The notes beneath the pieces are model-generated. The model did not search any database. It was not told where the DNA came from and was given only the letters and a program-made list of their open reading frames with translations. The position numbers and the translations under genes were made by a program. Below, one piece after another: positions 8,350 through 15,716 of a stretch of DNA of 64,000 bases. The stretch is taken from the NCBI GenBank assembly GCA_050700115.1, contig JBOHGG010000017.1:1-64000 (forward strand). Direction: 5' to 3'. Each line of letters starts with the position of its first letter. The stretch's first letter is position 1. This stretch comes from GCA-003244245 sp050700115 (lineage in GTDB: Bacteria; Actinomycetota; Actinomycetes; Mycobacteriales; Pseudonocardiaceae).

Positions 8350-9084
8350 ATGCCGCCCCAGACCGACCCTGCCGGTGAGCGCAGCAAGACCCACGGCGCG
8401 TTGGCCAGCGCCAGCCGGGTCCACATCCTTAACCTGCTACGCAGCGGCACCCCGCTGGACGTACAGCAGATCGCTACGCAGAGCGCACTGCACCCCAACA
8501 CGGTGCGCTTCCACCTCAAGGTCCTCGTCGATGCCGGACTCGCCTGCTGCCGCACCGACCCACGAGGTACCTCCGGGCGGCCCCGGCTCATCTACACCGC
8601 GGCCACAGGCGGTTCAGGTAGCCAGCAACCGGAGGGCTTTCAGTTGCTCGCCGACATCCTCGCCAGCTACCTCGCTGTCAGCAGCGCGATCCCACCCGGG
8701 CTGGCCGAGGAGGCTGGTCGCGCGTTCGCCCGCCGGCAGCGGCGGCCTACCCAGCCGTTTGCCGAAGTCTCCGCCGACGAGGCCGTCCGCCAAGTGGCTG
8801 CCATGTTCGCCGAACTCGGTTTCCAGCCAGAACGGGAAAGGGACGGACCACACCGCCGGATCCTGCTGCACGCCTGTCCGTTCCGCGCCGTCGCCAGTAA
8901 GCACCCCGACGTGGTCTGCGCGATGCACCTGGGCCTACTCAAGCAAACCATCGCCGACCTCGACGCCCCCATCGAGGCCATCGGACTCGAGCCATTCGTC
9001 ACCCCACACCTGTGTATCGCGCACCTCGCCGCTGCCAGCAGCCCCCCGTCGGATCACCACCAGCCCGGCATGAATGAGCCGTAA
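8350..9084 (+). CDS. SufR-like winged-helix regulator with Cys/His cluster motif (paralogue 1)
   Basis: A 244-residue regulator. The N-terminal helix-turn-helix (about residues 18-75, 'LHPNTVRFHLKVLVDAGL') is of the ArsR/DeoR-like type used by SufR. The C-terminal region carries 'HACPFRAV', then 'HPDVVCAMHLGLL' and 'PHLCIAHL', giving the spaced Cys/His pattern that binds a redox-sensitive Fe-S cluster in SufR-family proteins. Two paralogues lie at 21128-21865 and 27961-28641. It is divergent from the SIS/STAS/transaldolase operon, its likely target. No clear Shine-Dalgarno is visible before the ATG, so the mRNA may be leaderless. Confidence 0.8.
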   Translation: MPPQTDPAGERSKTHGALASASRVHILNLLRSGTPLDVQQIATQSALHPNTVRFHLKVLVDAGLACCRTDPRGTSGRPRLIYTAATGGSGSQQPEGFQLLADILASYLAVSSAIPPGLAEEAGRAFARRQRRPTQPFAEVSADEAVRQVAAMFAELGFQPERERDGPHRRILLHACPFRAVASKHPDVVCAMHLGLLKQTIADLDAPIEAIGLEPFVTPHLCIAHLAAASSPPSDHHQPGMNEP

Positions 9085-9115
9085 GATGCCCTGAAGTCCA
9101 CGGTGACTGGTCAGG

Positions 9116-9832
9116 TCATGCGGTTTCGGGTAGCCCAGGGGCGTCCCTGGGCGGTCCAGTATCCGGCGGGTCCGCGTCGTGTGCCTGGCGACTTTGGTAG
9201 AGCTCCCACGCGTGCCTGCGCGCTTCGTCAACCCGGCGCTGCGCGTCTTCGCGCACCATCTGTTCCTGCTCCGGCGTGGCGTGACCCGCGGCGACCGCCT
9301 CCTCGGCGGCCTCCCAGCGGTCCGTCTCAGGGCCGCCGTCCCCGGCTCCTTGCCTCGGATCGCTGGAATGCCGCCGCTGGTAGTAGGGATTGTCAGCTGG
9401 CAACCCGCCGCTGAAACGACCGTAGGCACCAAGGAAGAGCAGCAGCATTCCGGCGATGAAGCTGAAGGCCACATTCGGTAGCCGGAACGCCAGGAGGTTG
9501 AGCTCGGTGTCCAGCACGGCGAGGTTGAGAAAGCCGGAGAGCAGGAAGAGCAGACCTACTACCACCGTGATCGTCGAGGAGATCCGTTCACCGCGTAACG
9601 CAGCGGCGATGAGGACCGCGCCGACGATAAGCGAGATCGTCGACAGCAAGCCGTTCGAGGACAGCCCGAGCACGTCTTGGCCATGGACAGCGAGGAACTC
9701 CACCCGGTGGACGAACCCGAGGGCCCCGAACACGCACAACCCGGCCCCGAGCGTCGCTGCTCCGAAGCGGTGCACGAGGTCTAGCCGGCGCCCCGCCGGG
9801 GTGCTCGACACCTTCCCCATGATGTGGGCCAT
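9116..9832 (-). CDS. DUF4383 family membrane protein
   Basis: A 238-residue protein with four predicted membrane helices in residues 15-145 followed by a long, charged, probably cytoplasmic tail rich in Glu, Arg and Asp. The helix pattern and 'FGALGFVHRVEFLAVHGQ' / 'SNGLLSTISLIVGAVLI' fit DUF4383; no function is known for the family. The ATG at 9832 overlaps the stop of the upstream DUF3040 gene (TGATG), so both are expressed from the palindrome-containing promoter at 10176-10192. Confidence 0.75.
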   Translation of the reverse strand: MAHIMGKVSSTPAGRRLDLVHRFGAATLGAGLCVFGALGFVHRVEFLAVHGQDVLGLSSNGLLSTISLIVGAVLIAAALRGERISSTITVVVGLLFLLSGFLNLAVLDTELNLLAFRLPNVAFSFIAGMLLLFLGAYGRFSGGLPADNPYYQRRHSSDPRQGAGDGGPETDRWEAAEEAVAAGHATPEQEQMVREDAQRRVDEARRHAWELYQSRQAHDADPPDTGPPRDAPGLPETA

Positions 9833-10110
9833 CACGTCCCCCGCTGGTTGGTGTCGTGTCGCCACGGCCGTGCCATGAACAGCGCCCCCGCCAGTGCGGC
9901 GAACGCCAGCGCGATGCCCGGCGATTGGGCCAGCAGCATCAGCACGCACAGCGTCACCGCAACAACGATGGCGACCGGGTACGCCCACCGGCGCCTACCG
10001 CACGGTAGGCGCCGCGCGTCGGCGTCGAAGGACCGCGCAAAGCCCGGGTCCTCGACCAAGAGCCGGCGTTGGATCTGGTGCAACGTCTCGCGTTCGCGGT
10101 CACTGAGCAC
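9832..10110 (-). CDS. DUF3040 family membrane protein (copy 1)
   Basis: A 92-residue protein beginning 'VLSDRERETLHQIQRRL' with 'EDPGFARSFDA', the hallmark N-terminal helix of DUF3040, followed by two membrane helices (about residues 45-80). Function unknown; DUF3040 proteins are small actinobacterial membrane proteins. The GTG start at 10110 is set by AGGAGG 6 nt upstream and by an identical 'AGGAGGTGTG..GTGCTCAGTGA' leader in the other copies at 12507, 14229 and 18236. The promoter palindrome lies 66 bp upstream, as in the sister loci. Confidence 0.85.
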   Translation of the reverse strand: MLSDRERETLHQIQRRLLVEDPGFARSFDADARRLPCGRRRWAYPVAIVVAVTLCVLMLLAQSPGIALAFAALAGALFMARPWRHDTNQRGT

Positions 10111-10175
10111 CACACACCTCCTGGAGATGCCTGTCGGCTTGGCACGATCTCGTCGCCGCACCCATCCGATATTTC

Positions 10176-10192
10176 TATCGTATCACGATATA
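10176..10192 (-). promoter_or_regulatory. Palindromic operator, site 1 of 5 (TATATCGTGATACGATA)
   Basis: The minus strand reads TATATCGTGATACGATA, a 6-bp inverted repeat TATCGT-N3-ACGATA (10176-10190) with a conserved 5' TA. It is 66 bp before the DUF3040 start at 10110. TACGAT inside the motif fits an actinobacterial -10 (TANNNT), so a bound repressor would block RNA polymerase. Confidence 0.75.
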
Positions 10193-10244
10193 TTATGGGT
10201 ATGATCGACCGACGCCGCCGAGAGGGCTCGGGTTGGGGTCAAGG

Positions 10245-10349
10245 GTGGAGCTGTTCGAGGCGATCCGACGCGATACGCGTCGTGAGGAGCTGTCGATCCG
10301 GGCGCTCCATGCACCTGACGGCACGACCCTCGTGGATCTTGTTCATTAA
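10245..10349 (+). pseudogene. Remnant of an IS21-family transposase (IstA N-terminus)
   Basis: From GTG 10245 the frame reads 'VELFEAIRRDTRREELSIRA' and then loses homology, ending at TAA 10347-10349 after 34 codons. The opening matches the N-terminal helix-turn-helix of IS21-type IstA transposases. The rest of the element is absent: the unrelated 504-residue gene ends at 10346 on the opposite strand. This is a scar of a past insertion or recombination. Confidence 0.55.
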
Positions 10350-11860
10350 CTCCTGTGCTTCGGGTGCTGCTGGTGACGCAACGCGGGTCGCCACAGGGGC
10401 GAACTCGATTCGTCGCATGGTCCGCAACCAGCGCCTTGAAGCAGAGCCAGAATCACTCGCTGCGGGTCGTGGGCCAGCGGCTCGACGAATCCGCCGTGGT
10501 AGGCCTGGCCACATTTCTCGATGAGCCACCGGCCGAGTATGGGCACCGCAAAAACGCCACGTTCGCCGGAGAGACCTTGGCCGAGACCGTCCAGTTGGCG
10601 CATGAACAGCTCGCCTGGCTCCAACATGGCGACCAGGGCCTCCCCCACTGTTGCCCCGGTGCTACCCACCATCGGGGACTCCCAGAGGGTCTCGGCATCG
10701 TTCGCTTCCCAGTTCTGACCCGGGTTGGCGGGTGACAGCCGCGGAATCCTTGTCTCGGCCAGGAATGCCTCGCCACCAGCACCGGTCGCCTCGCGCACCA
10801 TCTCGTACAGGGTCTCCCCGCGCAGAGCGCTGCCTGACGCTCCCAGCCCGAAGGCGACCTCGACGTCGTCGATGCCGGCCCGCACTCCAGCCAGGGCGAG
10901 ATCCTTGGTCACGCCCTCGTCGACGTGGCCGTCGCCGAAGACGACACCGCCTCCGTCAACCGCGAGCCCGTGGGCATTGTCCCAGTCATGAAAGGCACGG
11001 GCCACCAGATCCCCCAGGGAAAGCTCGGGATACCGGCTCGTCCTGGTCGTGAGCTGCGACAGGGTGCGGTGATAGAGGAACCGGGCGGACACAAGCCTCA
11101 TCACCCGGCTGAGCTCCCGCAGCGCCGTGGCGGTGTCGGAGGCTACCCGGCGTTGGAGGTGCTCCCAGAAGCTCGGGTACCGCGCCTTCCAGAATCTGCG
11201 GATGGCGGCAACCGGCGTTCGCAGGTGCCCGGCGGCGAACGCATCGGTCAGGTAGTGCGCAGCGGCGGCCTCCCGGGCCATGGCCCGGGAGAGGTCACCG
11301 CCATGACGGCCGAGGTGCCATGCCTCGTCCAGGGCGACCTGGTGGAGGTTGCGGTAGGCCAGCAGGGCCGAGCCGAAGCCACTGCCGGTTGCGACGTCTG
11401 ACCTACCGGGCGTGACGAAGTGGTCGTCATTGCTCGCCGCCAGGGCCAAGTAGCGATCCCGGACCCGTCGCTCCACATCGCTGCGGGCGGCGCTGGGGTT
11501 GAACCGAAAGTCGGCGAACTGCCCACTCGGTTCGAATCTGGGATCGACGAAAACTTCGTCCACGGTCGTCACCTTCAACGCGCAGATGATCTCGTCACGG
11601 GTGTCGAGCCGGGTCCCCGCCTCTCCCGGTGCGCAAGCGAGGCTGAACAACCTTCCCGACCCATCCGCTTCGGGTCCGGCGGCTTGCCGGTGCTCAAGGC
11701 CGGAGGTGGGTGAGCCGTGGGGCCGGAAGTAGTCCCCGCTCAACGCGACGACGTCGCCGAAGCTGAGCAAGAACCGCTCCTCGGCTGATTCGCCGCCAAC
11801 GTTGACCAGGGCGGCACCGGTGGCGGCATCGCCGATGGCGCGATGCTCATAGGCCCGCAC
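10346..11860 (-). CDS. Uncharacterised 504-residue protein with a His/Asp-rich core
   Basis: I do not recognise the family with certainty. Visible segments are 'LLSFGDVVALSGDYF' near residue 35, 'VALDEAWHLGRHGGD' and 'AAAHYLTDAFAAGHLRTP' around residues 200-225, then 'FHDWDNAHGLAVDG' and a Trp-rich C-terminal part. The HxxxD..H spacing recalls zinc-dependent phospholipase C/P1-nuclease helical folds, so a metal-dependent hydrolase is a possibility, not a claim. No signal peptide or membrane segment is obvious. GTG 11860 is taken as start. The gene follows the MarR regulator by 61 bp on the same strand and probably shares its palindrome-controlled promoter. Confidence 0.65.
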   Translation of the reverse strand: MRAYEHRAIGDAATGAALVNVGGESAEERFLLSFGDVVALSGDYFRPHGSPTSGLEHRQAAGPEADGSGRLFSLACAPGEAGTRLDTRDEIICALKVTTVDEVFVDPRFEPSGQFADFRFNPSAARSDVERRVRDRYLALAASNDDHFVTPGRSDVATGSGFGSALLAYRNLHQVALDEAWHLGRHGGDLSRAMAREAAAAHYLTDAFAAGHLRTPVAAIRRFWKARYPSFWEHLQRRVASDTATALRELSRVMRLVSARFLYHRTLSQLTTRTSRYPELSLGDLVARAFHDWDNAHGLAVDGGGVVFGDGHVDEGVTKDLALAGVRAGIDDVEVAFGLGASGSALRGETLYEMVREATGAGGEAFLAETRIPRLSPANPGQNWEANDAETLWESPMVGSTGATVGEALVAMLEPGELFMRQLDGLGQGLSGERGVFAVPILGRWLIEKCGQAYHGGFVEPLAHDPQRVILALLQGAGCGPCDESSSPLWRPALRHQQHPKHRS

Positions 11861-11921
11861 CCCCCCGAGCCTAGCTTGGAGGGTGCGGGCCCTTGACCGT
11901 CGCCAGCCTGCGCGGTCGACA

Positions 11922-12389
11922 TCATGCAGGGGACCCGCGCCCTTCCTCGGGCGGGTCGTTCCAGGTCGGGAGGGTGAGCACCGCGCCCATGCGACGCAGC
12001 TCGTCACGATGCAGCGCACCCAGGCGCACCAGGATCCGCGCCCCTGCCTTCGTCAGCAGCACCCGCACCGCCCGGCCATCGCTCGGGTCCGCTGCCCGCT
12101 CAACGAGCCCCTGGCCCTGGGCCCGGTTGACCAGTTCGACCACGCTGTGATGTCGCAGCTGGAGCCGGTCGGCAAGCTCCCGCACGGTCGCCCACTCCCG
12201 ACCGGGGAATCCCTTGAGCGCCAGCAGCAGCTGATATTGCTGCGGGGTTAGGCCGTCCCGACGCACCGTCTCCTCACTGAAGCGCAGGTAGCGGCGGATA
12301 CCGAAGCGAAACTGGGCCAACGCCTCGAAATCCTGCTTCGTCAGGGGTTCTGATCCCACACCCTCGGCCTCCGTCGCCATAGAACACAT
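11922..12389 (-). CDS. MarR-family transcriptional regulator
   Basis: A 155-residue MarR protein with the dimerisation helix 'FRFGIRRYLRFSEETVRR', the winged helix 'TVRELADRLQLRHHSVVELV' and the wing 'VERAADPSDGRAVRVLLT'. MarR dimers bind 15-20 bp palindromes and release them on ligand or oxidant binding; no cysteine-based switch is obvious apart from a Cys at residue 2. The start at 12389 has GGAGGG 9 nt upstream. The divergent promoter contains the palindrome at 12431-12447, identical to sites at three other loci, so this is the best candidate for the regulator of that set. Confidence 0.88.
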   Translation of the reverse strand: MCSMATEAEGVGSEPLTKQDFEALAQFRFGIRRYLRFSEETVRRDGLTPQQYQLLLALKGFPGREWATVRELADRLQLRHHSVVELVNRAQGQGLVERAADPSDGRAVRVLLTKAGARILVRLGALHRDELRRMGAVLTLPTWNDPPEEGRGSPA

Positions 12390-12430
12390 GACACCACGCC
12401 CTCCACTGCTCCCGAGCATGAGACGTACTA

Positions 12431-12447
12431 TATATCGTGTTACGATA
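12431..12447 (+). promoter_or_regulatory. Palindromic operator, site 2 of 5 (TATATCGTGTTACGATA)
   Basis: It lies between the MarR gene (start 12389, minus) and the degenerate DUF3040 gene (start 12507, plus), 60 bp from the latter. Perfect TATCGT-N3-ACGATA. Its position permits both autoregulation of MarR and control of the plus-strand operon. Confidence 0.78.
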
Positions 12448-12506
12448 GACATGTGTGACGGGTGGCGTCAACATCAAGACCCCCGCGAGGCGCCAGGAGG
12501 TGCCCA

Positions 12507-12660
12507 GTGCTCAGTGACTGCGAACGCGCTCCACGAGATGCTGAACCGGTTTCTGGACCGGGACCCGTGCTGTGCGCGGTCCGCCAGGCCGGGGAGTCTC
12601 ATCAGGCGGCGAGTCAGAGTGGCATGCCCTACCCGGTCGCGGTGGTCAGCGACGGCAGTG
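12507..12660 (+). pseudogene. Frameshifted DUF3040 gene (copy 2)
   Basis: The leader AGGAGGTGCCCAGTGCTCAGTGA is intact and GTG 12507 opens 'VLSDCERA'. Compared with the copy at 14229, five nucleotides are missing after 'GAACGCG'. The homologous 'LHEMLNRFLDRDPCCARS' therefore continues in another frame, and 'YPVAVV' (start of the first membrane helix) in yet another. At least two frameshifts are needed and the membrane part is lost. The downstream genes still seem intact, so the locus may survive as a promoter and leader. Confidence 0.7.
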
Positions 12661-12754
12661 CCCTCACCCCCCGGGATCCGCCCGCAGGGCTGGATCCGTC
12701 GAACCTGTCCTACGCCACTCGGCGTCGGCACCGTGCGGGGGAAGCGAGCGACCG

Positions 12755-13243
12755 GTGGTCACCGATGAGGCGATGACCGCCGCCGCAGCGACCGCGGCGC
12801 TGCTGACCACCTTGAACCGCTGCGGCCTTTCGCCGGAGCGCAGCCGGGTGGTGATCGTCGGCGCGGCGACCATGCCCATGCTGTGCCCGCTGCTGCTGGC
12901 CGCCGGATTCGGTTGCGTCACCAGTTGGGATCGCCGCGACGCCATCACATTCCCCCTGCGCATCATCACCCAGAACGCCGAAGCGGTCATCGACCTGTTG
13001 GGCTGCACCCGGGAACTCGCCGAGGCAGCGGAAGACCATCCCGAGCTGATCATCATCACCCCAGACAAGACGAGCTGGGCGCTGCTCGCGTTACCCGGTC
13101 TGCTCCACGCCGTCACAACAGCTCAGCATCCGAGAGTCGGCGTGGAGGACTGCCACGCCTGCGCGCTCGCGTTGGCCGCTGCCACCCCACCCGATCGGCT
13201 ACTGCCCGACCCGACAGAACGACAGCGAGGAGCCAGCGGATGA
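12755..13243 (+). CDS. Stand-alone malic-enzyme-like Rossmann domain
   Basis: A 162-residue protein. 'ALLTTLNRCGLSPERSRVVI' followed by 'VGAATMPMLCPLLLAAGFG' aligns with the NAD-binding domain of malic enzymes ('AL..AL...GK.....VV..GAGAAGVA...LL...G'), and the end 'ALALAAATPPDRLLPDP' resembles their C-terminus. The substrate-binding N-terminal domain is absent and the dinucleotide loop GAGAAG has become GAATMP, so dehydrogenase activity is unlikely. GTG 12755 is chosen for homology, with GGGGGAAG about 11 nt upstream. It is coupled by ATGA to DUF488 and then to a universal stress protein. A nucleotide-sensing role is conceivable but unproven. Confidence 0.65.
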   Translation: MVTDEAMTAAAATAALLTTLNRCGLSPERSRVVIVGAATMPMLCPLLLAAGFGCVTSWDRRDAITFPLRIITQNAEAVIDLLGCTRELAEAAEDHPELIIITPDKTSWALLALPGLLHAVTTAQHPRVGVEDCHACALALAAATPPDRLLPDPTERQRGASG

Positions 13244-13617
13244 CAACACAGTCACGCGTACAGGTCGGTCGGGTCTACGACGTACGCACGCCGAAGGACG
13301 GCGCTCGGGTGCTGGTCGACCGCATCTGGCCGCGCGGGCTCACCAAGAACCAGGCCGACCTCGACGAATGGTGCAAGCAGATCGCCCCGTCAGCGGCGTT
13401 GCGCAGGTGGTATGGCCACGACCCCGACCGGTTCGAGGAGTTCGGTCGCCGCTACCGGACAGAACTCGATGATCCTGGGCGGGCCGAAGCGCTGCAGCAC
13501 CTGCGCGAGTTAGCGCAGCACCGGACACTGACACTGCTCACCGCCACCAGACACGCCGAGATCAGTGCGGCCGTCGTGCTCGCGGACCTGCTCGGCGCCG
13601 AGAACAGGACCGGCTGA
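13240..13617 (+). CDS. DUF488 family protein
   Basis: A 125-residue protein with the DUF488 hallmarks 'VDRIWPRGLTKNQADLDEWC', 'RRWYGHDPDRFEEFGRRY' and 'TLLTATRHAEISAAVVLADL'. The family has no firm biochemical function. It often accompanies stress proteins in actinobacteria. The ATG overlaps the preceding stop (ATGA at 13240-13243) and its own stop overlaps the next ATG (TGATG at 13615-13619), so the three genes form one tightly coupled unit. Confidence 0.88.
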   Translation: MTTQSRVQVGRVYDVRTPKDGARVLVDRIWPRGLTKNQADLDEWCKQIAPSAALRRWYGHDPDRFEEFGRRYRTELDDPGRAEALQHLRELAQHRTLTLLTATRHAEISAAVVLADLLGAENRTG

Positions 13618-14111
13618 TGGCCACCCCGCAGGGTGCGGGCCCGCCACCGCCGGTGGGCAGGATCGTGGTCGGCGTGGACGGATCACCCGGATCGCTGGCC
13701 GCGTTGCGCTGGGCCGTCCAGGAGGCGTCCGCACGCGGCCTGGCGCTGCATGCGGTGACCGCCTGGGAATTCCCGCAGGAATCGACCTTCGGCGACATGC
13801 GGACGGTCGGCGACTTCCATCCGGTGATCGCCGCGGAGGAGATCCTGGTGGCGGCCCTCGCCGATGCCGGCGTATCGGCCCAGGACGAGACGGTGACCAC
13901 CTCGCCCGTTGAGGGGCACCCGGCCGAGGTGCTGCTGCAGGCGGCCGAGGGCTCGGAGCTGCTGGTGGTCGGCTCCCGCGGGCACGGCAAGATCCTCGGA
14001 GCGCTGCTCGGCTCGGTCAGCCAGTACGTGGCCGCCCACGCCGCCTGCCCGGTCGTCGTCATCAATCCCGAGGCGCATGAGGCCCGCGGACGCTTCCACC
14101 CCAGACACTGA
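13617..14111 (+). CDS. Universal stress protein (UspA family)
   Basis: A 164-residue single-domain Usp. It has the N-terminal strand 'RIVVGVDGSPGSLAALRWA' and the ATP-binding signature G-2x-G-9x-G(S/T) in 'GSRGHGKILGALLGSVSQYV', so ATP binding is expected. Usps of this type are induced in hypoxia and dormancy in actinobacteria. It ends the palindrome-controlled operon of degenerate DUF3040, malic-like domain and DUF488. A second Usp lies at 27391-27882 under a different operator. Confidence 0.92.
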   Translation: MATPQGAGPPPPVGRIVVGVDGSPGSLAALRWAVQEASARGLALHAVTAWEFPQESTFGDMRTVGDFHPVIAAEEILVAALADAGVSAQDETVTTSPVEGHPAEVLLQAAEGSELLVVGSRGHGKILGALLGSVSQYVAAHAACPVVVINPEAHEARGRFHPRH

Positions 14112-14146
14112 CGGCGGTGCACCGAATGACCCGCCCGGCGCACGAT

Positions 14147-14163
14147 TATATCGTGCTACGATA
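14147..14163 (+). promoter_or_regulatory. Palindromic operator, site 3 of 5 (TATATCGTGCTACGATA)
   Basis: Perfect TATCGT-N3-ACGATA, 66 bp before the DUF3040 start at 14229 and followed by GAAAT as in site 1. Confidence 0.78.
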
Positions 14164-14228
14164 GAAATGCACGGCCGGGCGCAGCGTCGAGACTGTGCCC
14201 GACGACGAGGCACCCCAGGAGGTGTGTC

Positions 14229-14528
14229 GTGCTCAGTGACCACGAACGCGCGACGTTGCACGAGATCCAGCGCCAGTTCCTGGCCGAAGACCCGGGATTC
14301 GTGCAGACCTTCGACGCCCGCACACAGCGCCTACCCCGCGCGTCGCGCCAGCCGATCGATAAACACCGGCGGATGTACACGGTCCTGATGTGGATCACAA
14401 CGATGCTGAGCGTGCTATTGCTGATCGCCGGGTCGGTGGGCGGCGCGCTGCTGCTCGCTGCGGTCGCCGTGGGCCTGTCGCTGGCGCGTCGCCGAGGCGA
14501 TGCCATTACACCTACACCGCGAACCTGA
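14229..14528 (+). CDS. DUF3040 family membrane protein (copy 3)
   Basis: A 99-residue intact DUF3040 protein: amphipathic N-terminal helix 'VLSDHERATLHEIQRQFLAE', 'DPGFVQTFDARTQRLP', then two membrane helices (about residues 50-85) and a basic C-terminus. AGGAGG precedes GTG 14229, and the leader is almost identical to those of the other three copies. It probably forms an operon with the slipin 100 bp downstream, which would place a small membrane protein next to a membrane-scaffold protein. Confidence 0.85.
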   Translation: MLSDHERATLHEIQRQFLAEDPGFVQTFDARTQRLPRASRQPIDKHRRMYTVLMWITTMLSVLLLIAGSVGGALLLAAVAVGLSLARRRGDAITPTPRT

Positions 14529-14628
14529 CGGCCCGTGTGCCGTGGTCGGTCCGGCCAGCTGTCGATGTGCCGTCGGACCGCAGACACATCCGACTCGGCG
14601 GGATCGAGGGAAGACACCGGAGGATGAA

Positions 14629-15528
14629 ATGATCGTGATCTACATGCTGATCGGAATCGCGGCCCTCGGCCTGATCGGGGCCAGCGTCCGGGTTGTCCAA
14701 CAGTTCGAACGGGGCGTCGTCTTCCGCTTCGGCCGGGTCCGCCCCGAGACCCGCGGCCCGGGCCTCGCCGTGATCACGCCGATCGCCGACCGCCTGCAAA
14801 AGGTCAACATGCAGATCGTCACCCTGCCGGTGCCCGCCCAGGACGGCATCACCCGTGACAACGTCACGGTCCGCGTCGACGCCGTCGTTTACTACCGGGT
14901 CGTCGACGCGGTGCGGGTGATCGTCGATGTCCAGGACTACGACTCCGCCATCCGGCAGGTCGCGCAGGCCTCGCTGCGCTCCATCATCGGCAAAAGCGAC
15001 CTGGACGACCTGCTGTCCAACCGGGAACGACTCAACCAAGGCCTCGAACTGATGATCGACAACCCGGCGGTGGGCTGGGGTGTGCACATCGACCGCGTGG
15101 AGATCAAGGATGTGGTCCTACCCGAGTCGATGAAGCGGTCCATGTCCCGCCAGGCCGAGGCCGAGCGCGAACGGCGCTCCCGCGTGATCACCGCCGAGGG
15201 TGAGCTGCAGGCTTCGGAGAAGCTGGCGCAGGCCGCCGAAGTGATGGCCGAACACCCCGCCGCGCTGCAACTGCGCCTGCTCCAGACCGTCGTCGAAGTC
15301 GCCGCCGAGAAGAACTCCACCCTCGTCCTGCCCTTCCCCGTCGAACTGCTCCGCTTCCTCGAACGCGCAACACCCCCCGAGACCCACCGGCCGACCGGCG
15401 CGACCATCACACGCTCCGCGCCGCCGCCCGACATGCCGGCCGGCGCGGTGGCACCGCCCGAACTGCGCACCCCCAACACCGGCCTGCTCGAGCGGACCGC
15501 GACCAACGGCGCACCAGCTGACCGGTAG
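14629..15528 (+). CDS. Slipin / stomatin-like SPFH (band 7) protein
   Basis: A 299-residue protein with one N-terminal membrane helix (residues 1-20), the SPFH domain beginning 'VVQQFERGVVFRFGRV', the stomatin motif 'LPVPAQDGITRDNVTVRVDA', an Ala/Glu-rich coiled-coil segment after residue 180 ('AEAERERRSRVITAEGE') and a Pro-rich tail. Such proteins oligomerise on membranes and organise lipid domains or proteases. GGAGG lies 5 nt before ATG 14629. There is no NfeD-type protease partner next to it; the conserved neighbour is DUF3040. Confidence 0.92.
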   Translation: MIVIYMLIGIAALGLIGASVRVVQQFERGVVFRFGRVRPETRGPGLAVITPIADRLQKVNMQIVTLPVPAQDGITRDNVTVRVDAVVYYRVVDAVRVIVDVQDYDSAIRQVAQASLRSIIGKSDLDDLLSNRERLNQGLELMIDNPAVGWGVHIDRVEIKDVVLPESMKRSMSRQAEAERERRSRVITAEGELQASEKLAQAAEVMAEHPAALQLRLLQTVVEVAAEKNSTLVLPFPVELLRFLERATPPETHRPTGATITRSAPPPDMPAGAVAPPELRTPNTGLLERTATNGAPADR

Positions 15529-15643
15529 GGCTCGCCACCCAGACGCAGGCGGAGATGATCATGACTGGAGTAGGCCCCCCGCTGCACGACAACGGCCGGG
15601 TTCTTTCTGGGAGTAAGGAGTGCGCCGCGTAGCCTGGAGTCAC

Positions 15644-15697
15644 CTCCTCGCCGAGGTTCACGCCCCGGGGCGACGGCCCCGGGGCATCGGCGAGGAG
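15644..15697 (+). promoter_or_regulatory. Nested GC-rich hairpins in the 5' region of the XRE gene
   Basis: Outer arms CTCCTCGCCGA (15644-15654) and TCGGCGAGGAG (15687-15697) enclose an inner CCCCGGGG...CCCCGGGG pair (15663-15684). The structure ends 19 nt before the start codon at 15717 and leaves the ribosome site GAGGAGAGGG exposed. It could terminate slipin transcription or control the regulator's translation. Confidence 0.55.
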
Positions 15698-15716
15698 ACC
15701 TGCGAGGAGAGGGCTC

